Assembly: GCA_964468805.1 (NCBI GenBank)
Contig: CAYXWM010000021.1
Coordinates: forward strand, 1-39,507
From: CAYXWM01 sp964468805
GTDB taxonomy: Bacteria; Bacillota; Clostridia; Lachnospirales; WRBF01
Length of the DNA stretch: 39,507 nucleotides
Reading direction: 5' to 3'
A program made the position numbers and the translations under genes. Positions within the stretch are counted from its first letter, which is position 1, and every line of letters starts with the position of its first letter. The notes below the pieces were generated by a model that saw only the letters and a program-made list of their open reading frames with translations, had not been told where the DNA came from and searched no databases. This document shows, one piece after another, positions 16,860 to 25,329 of the stretch.

Positions 16860-18020
16860 TTATCTATTGCTTTTTTCGTAATACTTTTTCTTTAGGATTA
16901 ACGTTATTTCTGTTAAAAGTTGTTGATATTCTTTAATATTTCCTGTAGCTTTTTTTGCCTTTGCCTGTTCCAGCACAGCCGGCAGATAGTCCGGAGATAG
17001 GCTTAGGGCTTTGTACGCCGAGCTGTTGGCCAACACAAAGTTATAATCCAGGCGATAATATTTTGCCATAAGTGTCCAAAGCTCAGCGTCGTCTTTGTGT
17101 TGAACCAAGGCTTGTTGAATAGTTTTACCGGCCGAGGTTATATTACAGGAGTTTTCGTAAATCCAAGCCTTTTTTTTGTAATATGCCTTGCCTTTAATCC
17201 CGGAATTATCAAGGGTTTCCAATGCAAGAGGAAACATCTTTAGTTTTACATAAACATCAGTCAGTCGTAGGTAATACCTCTGTTCCGGCTCTGCCGACAC
17301 AGCATTTTTAAAGCTGTCCAAGGCGTAAAAAAAGTTACCCGTTCTGAAATTGATTTCGCCCATAAGATACATAGCACGATGTGAGCCAACGGAGCTGTCC
17401 GCGGCTTTTATGGCTTTCAGTGCCTTTTCAAAGCTGTTGTTATGTATGGCAGCTTCAGCCATGTTTAAGAGGATGGTATAACGCTGATTGCTTGTTGGGT
17501 AAAGTTCCAAAGCCCGTTGAAACATTTCCGAAGCGGAACCGAATTTATTCATCTTCATATATACAACGCCCAGATTATTAAGCAATTCCGGGGTTTCGCT
17601 GTATTCCAAAGATTGTTTGTAAAACTCCGCCGCTCTTTCAATAAGATTTAAACGTGCAAATCGGTCGCCCTGTTCCTTATATTGCTTTCGATTGCTTTCA
17701 TTTTCCCATTCTGTCAGTTGCTTATTAATATCCTCAAGTTCTTCCGGACCGAAATAACCGTGCAAACTTAAAAACGCCATCATCCGCTCCCTTGACGTTT
17801 TAAGCCGGGAAATATGGCTCAGGTGGTCGGCAAAGGTCTTGGAAAGGCTAAAAGCCCAGTTTATAAAGTTTTCCGATACAAACTCGTCTATGCACTTCTT
17901 CCAATAATGATACACATGGTAAAGGCTTTCTTCCACGGTATAAACGTTAATGTTTGTACCGGCAAACCGGTAGGGTCTTAGGGAAACATAGGGGTTAACG
18001 CAAAGAAACAAAGAGGTCAA
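16860..18020 (-). CDS. TPR-repeat protein of the Hsp70 gene cluster
   Basis: This protein of about 386 residues is the last gene of the Hsp70 train. The first 110 residues form a helical domain I do not recognise (SLYHVYHYWKKCIDEF, NWAFSLSKTFADHL). From about residue 120 on there are tandem tetratricopeptide repeats: DRFARLNLIERAAEFYKQSL, LLNNLGVVYMKMNKFGSASE, MFQRALELYP, AMYLMGEINFRTGNFFYALD and others, each with the G/A-x-x-Y/F-x-x-A-x-x-x-F pattern. The TTG start at 18020 is chosen because GGAG lies eight bases upstream; the in-frame GTG at 18029 overlaps the ribosome-binding site. TPR proteins often dock on the tails of chaperones, so it may be an adaptor for the Hsp70s encoded just upstream, which is inference. 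No J-domain HPD motif is present. Confidence 0.8.
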   Translation of the reverse strand: MTSLFLCVNPYVSLRPYRFAGTNINVYTVEESLYHVYHYWKKCIDEFVSENFINWAFSLSKTFADHLSHISRLKTSRERMMAFLSLHGYFGPEELEDINKQLTEWENESNRKQYKEQGDRFARLNLIERAAEFYKQSLEYSETPELLNNLGVVYMKMNKFGSASEMFQRALELYPTSNQRYTILLNMAEAAIHNNSFEKALKAIKAADSSVGSHRAMYLMGEINFRTGNFFYALDSFKNAVSAEPEQRYYLRLTDVYVKLKMFPLALETLDNSGIKGKAYYKKKAWIYENSCNITSAGKTIQQALVQHKDDAELWTLMAKYYRLDYNFVLANSSAYKALSLSPDYLPAVLEQAKAKKATGNIKEYQQLLTEITLILKKKYYEKSNR

Positions 18021-18088
18021 CCGGGACACTCCTTTTGGTAAACGCCGATTAAGGATTTATTGTAAATATTTAGTTGTTCAGCGTTTAT

Positions 18089-20161
18089 TTATAATCTTAT
18101 AAGCTCAGTTATGCTCATTGCTATATTGTCAAGTATATCAAAGAAACTGTCGTTTAAGTTGTAATATTTTCCGCTGGGTTTGGTCAGGGGTTCGTAAGCG
18201 TCCACGCTTTCTCTGTCCCTGCGTGCAACCACGTAGGTGGTAATGTTATAGTTGCTTAACATATCGCAGATGTCGTTAACACTGTTACCCACCATGGTCG
18301 GAATATGCGGCGGTGCGTCGGTAATGAGAATAAAGATGTAGTGAGCATCTCTGTCAAAATCGCTGACAAGCTTAACCCCTGTTTCAACGGCATCCAAGGC
18401 TGATTCGGGTATATCTCCGCCGTAGGTTCTGGGTATATTTTTAACCTGTTTGCGGAATTTTTCTATATCCGCAGTGAAATTGTATACGGAGGGTTTTTCC
18501 TTCTCGTACAGATCACCGAAACCGATTAAGCCCAGCATGGATTTTGCTCCCTTGGAGGTCAAAATTCTGCTGAATTCTATGGCTCTGTCTTTAACCCCGT
18601 TTATATAGGTATCCATGGAACCGGTGGTATCGATTAAAAATACCACGTTAACCTTGTCGCTGAAACCGGGTTGGGTTAAGGCAACCGGAATGGGAGCCAC
18701 TTTGGTACGGTCAAATTCCGCACGCTCGGTTTTGCCCGTTTTTATATCCTTTACAAACACTTCAAAGAGGTTGTTTTCATCAAGGGCATAGGTTATTTCC
18801 AATTGCGCCGAGGCTGAAAGCCCGGAAAATTGAACGGTGCCTATATATTTTTTCTTTTCTTTATGACCTTCTTCCCATTGGAAAACGTCTACGTTAACCA
18901 TTGCTCCGCCCGGACTAACGGTAAAGTTTGCATCCGAGATACGGCAGGGTATGGGTGTTCCCATGGGAATAATGGGAATTAGGTTTTTCTCCAGGGTATT
19001 CAGGTCGGTTATAGCCATGGTTCCGAAAACCTGTCTGGTTATTTGGCTGACTTTTACGCTTGAGTTGGGTAAGTGTATTAAATAATTGTAAACGGAGGCA
19101 CCCATAGCAACGGTCTTTGCCGGGTCCGGAGCACGGTAAGGTTCCTTAATAAAGCCTGCCACCATGCGTTTTACCATGGGTACAAGGGTAGAACCGCCAA
19201 CCAAAATTACCTTGGAAACTTCGTCTGCCGCCAAACCTGCCCTATTAAGAGCCTCGGCTATAATATCACGGCTTCGTTCCACGTATTTACGTATAAGGGA
19301 TTCAAACTCTTCACGGGTTATTTCAAAGGCGAGGTTTTTGGGAACTCCTTCGTAAACTATTAAGGGAGTAAGTCTCACGGTGGCTTTGTTGGTGCCGGAT
19401 AGTTTCTTTTTGGTTTGCTCGGCTTCGTGTTTGAGTTTTTGGAGAACACGTTTTTGCTCAAGTTCGTCTAAGGAATCTAAGTCTATGGCGTTGTCCTGTT
19501 TGAATTTAACCTTCATGTAATTGATTAATTCATTATCAAAATCATCGCCGCCCAGGTTCATATCGCCCACGTTGGATAATTCGTTAAAAATCTCTTGACC
19601 GTTGGCATCCATGGTAACTTTCAAAACACAAACGTCCAAAGTACCGCCGCCAAGGTCAAATACCAGGAGAGTTTGGGCATAGGACTGCTTAAACCCATAA
19701 TCTATAGCCGCCGCCAAAGGTTCGGATAACAAAAATACTTGTTTAAAACCTGCCAAAAGACCGGCGTTTTTGGTTGCGAAAATTTGACGGTCATCGAAAT
19801 AAGCAGGGTGAGTTATAACCACTTCATCAAAATTTTCGCCTGCCTGTTTACAGGCGGCTTCTCTGATTTTCTTTAAAATTTCACCGCTGATTTCCTCGGG
19901 AGTTTTTTCTGTTTCGCCTACCGGAACTTTTTCTGCCTTGCCCATTAAGCGTTTTACGGAGGTAACTGTAGTATCGGGGTAAATTATTGCCCCGGCTTTT
20001 GCTTCCGTACCCACTGTTATTCCGTCTTCGGAAAAACACACCACCGAGGGCAAAACTTCGTCTGTCTCGTCAATTTTAACTACTTCCAAACTGTCGTTTT
20101 TATCGTTGTAAATAACACCTACGGAGTTGGTCGTTCCTAAGTCTATACCTAAATAGCTCAT
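18089..20161 (-). CDS. Hsp70-von Willebrand factor A fusion protein
   Basis: This 690-residue protein has a complete Hsp70 ATPase domain (1-360): phosphate loop DLGTTNS (7-13), TSVKRLMG with the catalytic lysine K70, DLGGGTLDV (169-177) and the adenosine motif VILVGGSTLVPMV (318-330). A DnaK-like beta substrate domain follows (about 370-490: VFGTMAI, IIPMGTPIP, FQWEEGHKEK). The helical lid of DnaK is absent, and residues 503-690 form a von Willebrand A domain with MIDAS residues D511-T-T-G-S515, T579 with GGDIPES, and D615 in LITDAPPH. The metal-binding A domain should capture a protein ligand, making this a chaperone with a built-in adhesion or recognition module. It starts four bases after the preceding Hsp70 gene, with GGAAGG upstream, so the two are coupled. 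Confidence 0.92.
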   Translation of the reverse strand: MSYLGIDLGTTNSVGVIYNDKNDSLEVVKIDETDEVLPSVVCFSEDGITVGTEAKAGAIIYPDTTVTSVKRLMGKAEKVPVGETEKTPEEISGEILKKIREAACKQAGENFDEVVITHPAYFDDRQIFATKNAGLLAGFKQVFLLSEPLAAAIDYGFKQSYAQTLLVFDLGGGTLDVCVLKVTMDANGQEIFNELSNVGDMNLGGDDFDNELINYMKVKFKQDNAIDLDSLDELEQKRVLQKLKHEAEQTKKKLSGTNKATVRLTPLIVYEGVPKNLAFEITREEFESLIRKYVERSRDIIAEALNRAGLAADEVSKVILVGGSTLVPMVKRMVAGFIKEPYRAPDPAKTVAMGASVYNYLIHLPNSSVKVSQITRQVFGTMAITDLNTLEKNLIPIIPMGTPIPCRISDANFTVSPGGAMVNVDVFQWEEGHKEKKKYIGTVQFSGLSASAQLEITYALDENNLFEVFVKDIKTGKTERAEFDRTKVAPIPVALTQPGFSDKVNVVFLIDTTGSMDTYINGVKDRAIEFSRILTSKGAKSMLGLIGFGDLYEKEKPSVYNFTADIEKFRKQVKNIPRTYGGDIPESALDAVETGVKLVSDFDRDAHYIFILITDAPPHIPTMVGNSVNDICDMLSNYNITTYVVARRDRESVDAYEPLTKPSGKYYNLNDSFFDILDNIAMSITELIRL

Positions 20162-20165
20162 AACA

Positions 20166-21803
20166 TTATCCTTCCACTATGGTTTTTTTGTATCTACTCG
20201 GGTCAAAACCTTGTTTAAAGCCGCTCGGAGCATATTCGTCACCAAAGCCCATATCCTCTACCATGCCCTTAACCAGCCCGCCTTCTTCTTCCACCAGCAG
20301 GGTGACGTTAAGCTTGGTTTTGCCGCTTGGACGGTCAGGCAGACCGATAATCTCTACCTCGCCTATAAGTTTGCAATTTTCTATGCTGTCTTCCTTATGA
20401 ATACGCTCCATGAGTTTTAAACTGAGTGAGGTCATGTCTTGGGCAGTGTCTCCGGAAAGCGTAAAGATATGACTTTTTTTAGCCAAGACATAAGGGGTTC
20501 CTCGGCGTATCATCGTAAAAAAAGCAGGCTTGTCTCCGTTTAAGACCTCCAAACCTATGTCATGAGGAACGGAGACTTCAAATTCAACCGAGAGTTTTTC
20601 CGAGCTTATATCCGGTTGAGAAAGAAGCCCCATTTTCATAGCGGCATAATAGGTTGCACCTATGGAAATATCCAGAGCCGGGCGTTCTGAGGAATAAATC
20701 TTGCTTTCGTCATTAAATATTTCTATGAGCATATCCCTTACCCAAGGCATTTGAGAAGAACCGCCTTCAAGCAAAACCCTGTCTATGTCTCCGGGAGAAA
20801 GGCAACCCTTGTAAGCTTCTCTTAGGGTTTTCAGCACCAATTTACGGGTCTTTTCCGCAAAGGGACGTATTAATTCTTCAAAGGCTTCTCGGGTAATCTG
20901 TTCTACAAATGGCGGTACGCAAAATGTAAAGGGAATGCGGAAACTTTTCAGTCCGGAGAGGCGTTCCTTGGTTTCTGCCGCGCGTAGCATTATTTCCACT
21001 TGGTTTTCTATGGCTATGTCTTCTTTTTGTTGACCGGATTTTTGATATATGAATTTATAACATTGTTCCTGTAGGATTTCGTCTATGTTGTCGCCACCGT
21101 GATAGGCTTCGCCGCCTTCGCTGATTACCTGCAATTTTATCTGTCGGGCATCTTTTTCCGAAACATGAAAGACAGTTATGTCCAAGGTTCCGCCGCCGAA
21201 GTCAAATACCAGGATTTTTTCGCCCTGTTCCAATTGGTGGCGAAAATTATATGCCAAAGCCGCCGCCTTGGGTTCTTCAATAAGGCAAATCAGTTTATCC
21301 GAAAGACCTGCCAATTCACAGGCTCGCATTGTGGCTTTTTTTGCACTGTCATCGAAATCATAGGGAACGGAAACCACCAGACCGGCTATTTCCGCCTTAG
21401 GATTAAGGCTGCGGCAATGTTCCGTGAGTTCTGTAAGAATTTTAGCGGACAATTCTTCCGGCAAGTATTCCGTACCGTCTATTAAAATAGCCTCATCAGT
21501 GCCCATTTTACGCTTTATGGAGCGGATAGTGGTTTCCGGGTAAATTTTCATGGAGCGGAACGCTTCCTCGCCTATTACCCATTCGCCTTGGGTTTCGTCC
21601 TCGTCTCTGCGATATTGAATAACCGAGGGCATGGGAATTTTTCCGAAGCCGTTGCTTATATCTATGGGTTCCGGTCTGCCGTTGGCGGCATCCCAATAGC
21701 TGATAACGGAATTTGTCGTGCCAAGGTCTAAGCCCAGAACATACCAATCCTCAGGCAACTTACCCAGCTCGGCAATTTTTTGCTTGTATTCTTCCCGGTT
21801 CAT
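20166..21803 (-). CDS. Hsp70 family protein without helical lid
   Basis: This 545-residue Hsp70-type ATPase has an N-terminal extension of about 20 residues, then DLGTTNS (26-32), RSIKRKMG with the catalytic lysine K97, FDFGGGTLD (200-208), YHGGDNIDE (234-242) and LLEGGSSQMPWV (344-355). A short beta-rich C-terminal region (about 405-530) includes IRRGTPYVL and GLPDRPSGKTKLNV, and there is no lid. DnaK is typically over 600 residues, so this is a shortened form. Its C-terminal region aligns well with that of the degenerate Hsp70 encoded upstream (GLPERPKGTTRLSV and DLGFGEIYPAGDF), so the two are paralogues and may pair. GAGAGGTG precedes the ATG. A terminator-like hairpin lies just upstream at 21842-21896. 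Confidence 0.92.
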   Translation of the reverse strand: MNREEYKQKIAELGKLPEDWYVLGLDLGTTNSVISYWDAANGRPEPIDISNGFGKIPMPSVIQYRRDEDETQGEWVIGEEAFRSMKIYPETTIRSIKRKMGTDEAILIDGTEYLPEELSAKILTELTEHCRSLNPKAEIAGLVVSVPYDFDDSAKKATMRACELAGLSDKLICLIEEPKAAALAYNFRHQLEQGEKILVFDFGGGTLDITVFHVSEKDARQIKLQVISEGGEAYHGGDNIDEILQEQCYKFIYQKSGQQKEDIAIENQVEIMLRAAETKERLSGLKSFRIPFTFCVPPFVEQITREAFEELIRPFAEKTRKLVLKTLREAYKGCLSPGDIDRVLLEGGSSQMPWVRDMLIEIFNDESKIYSSERPALDISIGATYYAAMKMGLLSQPDISSEKLSVEFEVSVPHDIGLEVLNGDKPAFFTMIRRGTPYVLAKKSHIFTLSGDTAQDMTSLSLKLMERIHKEDSIENCKLIGEVEIIGLPDRPSGKTKLNVTLLVEEEGGLVKGMVEDMGFGDEYAPSGFKQGFDPSRYKKTIVEG

Positions 21804-21841
21804 TGCTACACCTCTCTGTCGATCTGTCTATAGCAAAACTG

Positions 21842-21896
21842 AAAAATAAGAGCTTAAAGGAAACCGTTAATCAAAAAAGCTTCCTTTAAATACTCT
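21842..21896 (-). terminator. Terminator-like hairpin inside the Hsp70 gene train
   Basis: On the minus strand a stem built from GAG, TTTAAAGGAA and its partner TTCCTTTAA-GCTC is followed by TTATTTTT. It starts 14 bases after the stop of the degenerate Hsp70 and lies before the next Hsp70, so it could act as a partial terminator setting the ratio of the upstream and downstream genes. Confidence 0.5.
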
Positions 21897-21909
21897 TTAA
21901 TATAACCTA

Positions 21910-23376
21910 TTAATTTTGTAACATCAGGAAAGGGTTTTGGTCTTTGTTTAACAAAAAACACCTTTCGAAATCACCGGCCGGATAAATTTCTCCAAAGCCC
22001 AAATCCTTTATCCTCACCAAAATTTCTCCGTCCTTGACTTCTTTAAAATCCACGGACAGTCGGGTGGTGCCTTTGGGCCTTTCGGGCAGTCCGTGAAGAG
22101 AAAGTGTTTTAATAATTTCCAACTCCTCGGAACCGTTTTTTAAAAATATATCCAGATTAATATCGGAATGAATTGCTTGGTTTATTATTACATGAGCGGT
22201 ATTTTCTTTTAAATTGTGAGTAATCATGGGCAAAAACCGGCTGACATTGTTTTGAACTACGCTGATTCCCACTTCTAGGGCTTCGGCAGGGTTTAGGATT
22301 TGCACCTGTGTTTGGATTAGATTCAGCTTTTCCAATCCGCTTAACAAAGCACCTTCCGCAAAGACACACTTTGCATTTTTAAAGGAGGTAATCTGTATAT
22401 CGGGATATATACTTTTGACAACTTCCTTTACAAGATACATTTCGAAACCGCCGCCGCACAGAATTATTTCCCCAAAATTCTCCTTGGGTCGGAGTTGAGT
22501 TAATTTTTCTCGTAGGGGTTCAAGAAACTTCAGTATTTCTTCCGGTTCTGCTTTTTGTCTGAAAGGCGGATAAACGAAATTATAGTAAAGATTCAAGGGT
22601 TTGGAATGTTTTTGAAACAATAAATCTTTGTTTTGGTATACAAATTGAAGAAATTTTTGCGGTTCGTATTCTTTGTTGGGTAAAAAACTTTCCAGAAAGC
22701 CGGTTACGGTACGGTTTAAGTTTTCCACAGAAATATCTTCTTCTGCGATTTCATCAATTAATTTTACGCTCAAAAGATTATCTTTTCGCTCAGTATACAC
22801 AAGATATTGCCTGTAACTTCTATTGCCGTAATCCATAATCAGAAAAGAATTTGACCCGGCGTATTCGATCCGGTGCAGTATGCATTCTTTTTCTCCCGAA
22901 AAACCCAAATACTCCTTGGAATATCCTGCATATCCGAAAGCTTCTTCCAGGGCATTTATGGTTTCCGGCGTGGGATTTCCGGAAAGAGTGGCGGATATGG
23001 CACGAATTCTTGCTTTGGGGTCAATATTTTTTATTTGTTCTATAAGTCGACTTAAAAAAATCCCCAACAGTTCAGGAAAGGAATAGAGTTTTTCACCTAT
23101 TTCAACCCTCTCGCCGCTGCCCAGCTTCAAAACCAAGTCCTTTACAATTATGCCGTTATCCGTTCCGCTGTTGAGCAGGGCATCTTCGCCTATTATCCAT
23201 TCGTCGCTGTCACATAAGTATTGAACTACCGTGGGAACCGAGGGTTTGCCGTAGCCGCCGCTGATATCCAATATCTCCGGTTTTTGAGATAACTCGGTAC
23301 AATAAGCCAAGGCAGAGGTTTCGTTGCCTGTGTCTATGCCGAGAATATATTCCGAACGGTTTTGATTTGCATACAT
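21910..23376 (-). CDS. Degenerate Hsp70-like protein (predicted pseudo-ATPase)
   Basis: This 488-residue protein follows the Hsp70 layout but has lost key nucleotide-binding residues. The first phosphate motif reads DTGNETS (15-21) instead of DLGTTNS. The second, where active Hsp70s have DFGGGT, reads DYGNRS (182-187). The usual S-x-K-R-x-x-G segment is replaced by VKDLVLKLGSG. The adenosine motif survives partly as IILCGGGFEMYLV (304-316). The C-terminal part (about 370-480) is similar to that of the lid-less Hsp70 encoded next (GLPERPKGTTRLSV, DLGFGEIYPAGDF). The frame is intact over its full length, so it is under selection and not a pseudogene. It probably binds its partner or a client without hydrolysing ATP, which is inference. 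The ribosome-binding site is weak (AGTGAT), with a gap of 40 bases from the preceding gene. Confidence 0.85.
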   Translation of the reverse strand: MYANQNRSEYILGIDTGNETSALAYCTELSQKPEILDISGGYGKPSVPTVVQYLCDSDEWIIGEDALLNSGTDNGIIVKDLVLKLGSGERVEIGEKLYSFPELLGIFLSRLIEQIKNIDPKARIRAISATLSGNPTPETINALEEAFGYAGYSKEYLGFSGEKECILHRIEYAGSNSFLIMDYGNRSYRQYLVYTERKDNLLSVKLIDEIAEEDISVENLNRTVTGFLESFLPNKEYEPQKFLQFVYQNKDLLFQKHSKPLNLYYNFVYPPFRQKAEPEEILKFLEPLREKLTQLRPKENFGEIILCGGGFEMYLVKEVVKSIYPDIQITSFKNAKCVFAEGALLSGLEKLNLIQTQVQILNPAEALEVGISVVQNNVSRFLPMITHNLKENTAHVIINQAIHSDINLDIFLKNGSEELEIIKTLSLHGLPERPKGTTRLSVDFKEVKDGEILVRIKDLGFGEIYPAGDFERCFLLNKDQNPFLMLQN

Positions 23377-23416
23377 GGTATCACTCTTTGGGATTAGGAA
23401 TTTAAATAACTGAACG

Positions 23417-25321
23417 CTACTTAGCGGCTGTTACGTTTGCTCTCAATAATACTTTTTCACCTTGAACATAGCCGGTGTTCATTAATTTTATTATTTCGCC
23501 CCGTTTATATTCGGGGTCATTTTGTGCAATAAGTATCATGTGTTCTTTGGCATTGAATTTTTCGTGGGGTTTTGGTTTCAATGGGTTTATGTCGTTTTTT
23601 TTCAATATCATCTCTAAGGATTTGGAAATACCGTGGATAAAATCAACCAAGTCTTTTACGGCATCCCGGGAGCTTTCCTCCAGCTTAACAACGGAATAAT
23701 TTATTATTTCTTCAAAGGTACGTATTTCGAACAAAATACAGTCTATCAACAGCTCTTTGCATAAATTTTCTGTCTGTTCGGTATAGTTTGCTTGAATCTT
23801 TTGCCGTTGTTGAATGTACGGTTCCAAAATATTATTTAGGATAGTCTTGGTTGAGGGCCAATCTTGGAGAATTTGTTGCTCGGAAAGATTATAGTCTTCC
23901 CGGGAATATGGGATATTTTCAGATTGTAGCTTTTCTATAATTTCTGTGCAATTATCTTGAAATAATTTTTTTTGCTCCCGTAAACTTTCGGTTTTTATTT
24001 TAACTGTATCGGCGATGCCGCTGATAATTTCATATTCCGGAAAATGGGAGTACTCGTCCCGGTTTTGTTTTATATATTCCTCTGTTTTCGTAAAACAGCC
24101 AAGGATTTCGTTTAAAAGGAAATGGCAATCCGTAGCTGATTTTTGAAGCTCATAAATACATTTTTTAAAGTTTATGCCCTTGGTTTCTTTTTCCCAAACC
24201 ATCGGCAGTGCTTGTGATATATTAATTTTAAAATTATTATACTCTTGCAGGAACTTCTCCGCCGATTCCGAGAATTTTTCCCGGGTAACCAAAGGAATAC
24301 CCTTTAAAAAGCCTGACAAGGCAGAACTAAACTCCTCAGAAGTCAAATATTCGGTTTCGGGCTTATATTCTTTAAAAAACAGATTCAAGTCGTTGACTTC
24401 TTTGCCCAAAACTTGATGCCCCTCTTGCAAAAGGTTTACTGTTTTAGCCACAAATTCAGCTTCCAAACTGTTTTGAAGGTAAAGCATAGGTTTCTCCAGG
24501 GCTTCAATCTGTACAACGATTATGGAAGACAGAAATTCCTGTTCTTTTTTCAGCAATTCATAGCACAGAGCCGTGTATTTTCGAGCAAACAAGTCATTTA
24601 AAGCCGAATTGCAGTACAAAACCATAGCTTTATAACAATTGTAGATTTTTTCAGAATTCCGGTCAAGGAAATCATTAAGAATAAGTTGGGAAAAATCGTC
24701 CCGGTTAATATTGTTTAAAAAGGCGGCTTGCAATGTTGGGAAATTTTCTTCCGGCAGGAAACAATTCTTCGCCTCTGCCAACTTATCAGAAATAAGGCTT
24801 AAAGCGGTATTGTATACCTCTTTTTTTTCCGCCAAAACCGGGTTGGGGTTGGTATTAAAATTATCATCATAGACGGCGATTTGTGATGAGAGTACATCAG
24901 CCAAGCCCTCGACTAAAACTGTTATTTCGGGGTTTGTAACATGAATAATATTTTGATTGTAAAGATAAATACAGTCTTTGTAGCAATTTATGATTTTCGT
25001 GTAGCAGTCGAAAATTTTCAAGTCGAAGGTGCAGGAATTGTTAAAATGAACAACTATATCATTAAACAACCAAAGGGCGGATTGATTAAAAAGTTCGTCA
25101 ACGGCTTGGTTGACCAACTCCTCCATCACCGCCCAAGCATTTTCTCCATGGTTTAGCGGAATACCGTAGTGACAGTTTTTTTTCAGTATATAGGTCTTTC
25201 CCGTATTCAAAGGTTGAAACCCCCAACTCCGGTTAGTCTGAAGAGTTTTGGATTTAAATACCAAAAAACTCCTATGCGGTAAATATACTTGAATTAATCT
25301 TTGATTCGTATATAAGAACAA
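23417..25321 (-). CDS. Large helical protein with C-terminal GrpE-like domain
   Basis: The product is up to 634 residues, mostly charged alpha-helical and coiled-coil-like sequence (for example LEEIIN-type heptads around 340-560) with no membrane segment. The last 60 residues look like the beta-wing of the nucleotide exchange factor GrpE: KPHEKFNAKEHMIL matches the FDP-x-x-HEA region, and KLMNTGYVQGEKVLLRANVT matches the GY-x-x-x-x-x-x-LR-x-A-x-V end. GrpE itself is about 200 residues, so this is a greatly enlarged version. It is flanked by Hsp70 genes on both sides, which fits a dedicated exchange factor. The TTG start at 25321 follows the Hsp70 stop by eight bases and has no good ribosome-binding site, so the true start may be internal, such as the ATG of MEELVNQ near residue 66. 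Confidence 0.7.
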   Translation of the reverse strand: MFLYTNQRLIQVYLPHRSFLVFKSKTLQTNRSWGFQPLNTGKTYILKKNCHYGIPLNHGENAWAVMEELVNQAVDELFNQSALWLFNDIVVHFNNSCTFDLKIFDCYTKIINCYKDCIYLYNQNIIHVTNPEITVLVEGLADVLSSQIAVYDDNFNTNPNPVLAEKKEVYNTALSLISDKLAEAKNCFLPEENFPTLQAAFLNNINRDDFSQLILNDFLDRNSEKIYNCYKAMVLYCNSALNDLFARKYTALCYELLKKEQEFLSSIIVVQIEALEKPMLYLQNSLEAEFVAKTVNLLQEGHQVLGKEVNDLNLFFKEYKPETEYLTSEEFSSALSGFLKGIPLVTREKFSESAEKFLQEYNNFKINISQALPMVWEKETKGINFKKCIYELQKSATDCHFLLNEILGCFTKTEEYIKQNRDEYSHFPEYEIISGIADTVKIKTESLREQKKLFQDNCTEIIEKLQSENIPYSREDYNLSEQQILQDWPSTKTILNNILEPYIQQRQKIQANYTEQTENLCKELLIDCILFEIRTFEEIINYSVVKLEESSRDAVKDLVDFIHGISKSLEMILKKNDINPLKPKPHEKFNAKEHMILIAQNDPEYKRGEIIKLMNTGYVQGEKVLLRANVTAAK

Positions 25322-25329
25322 AATTACTG

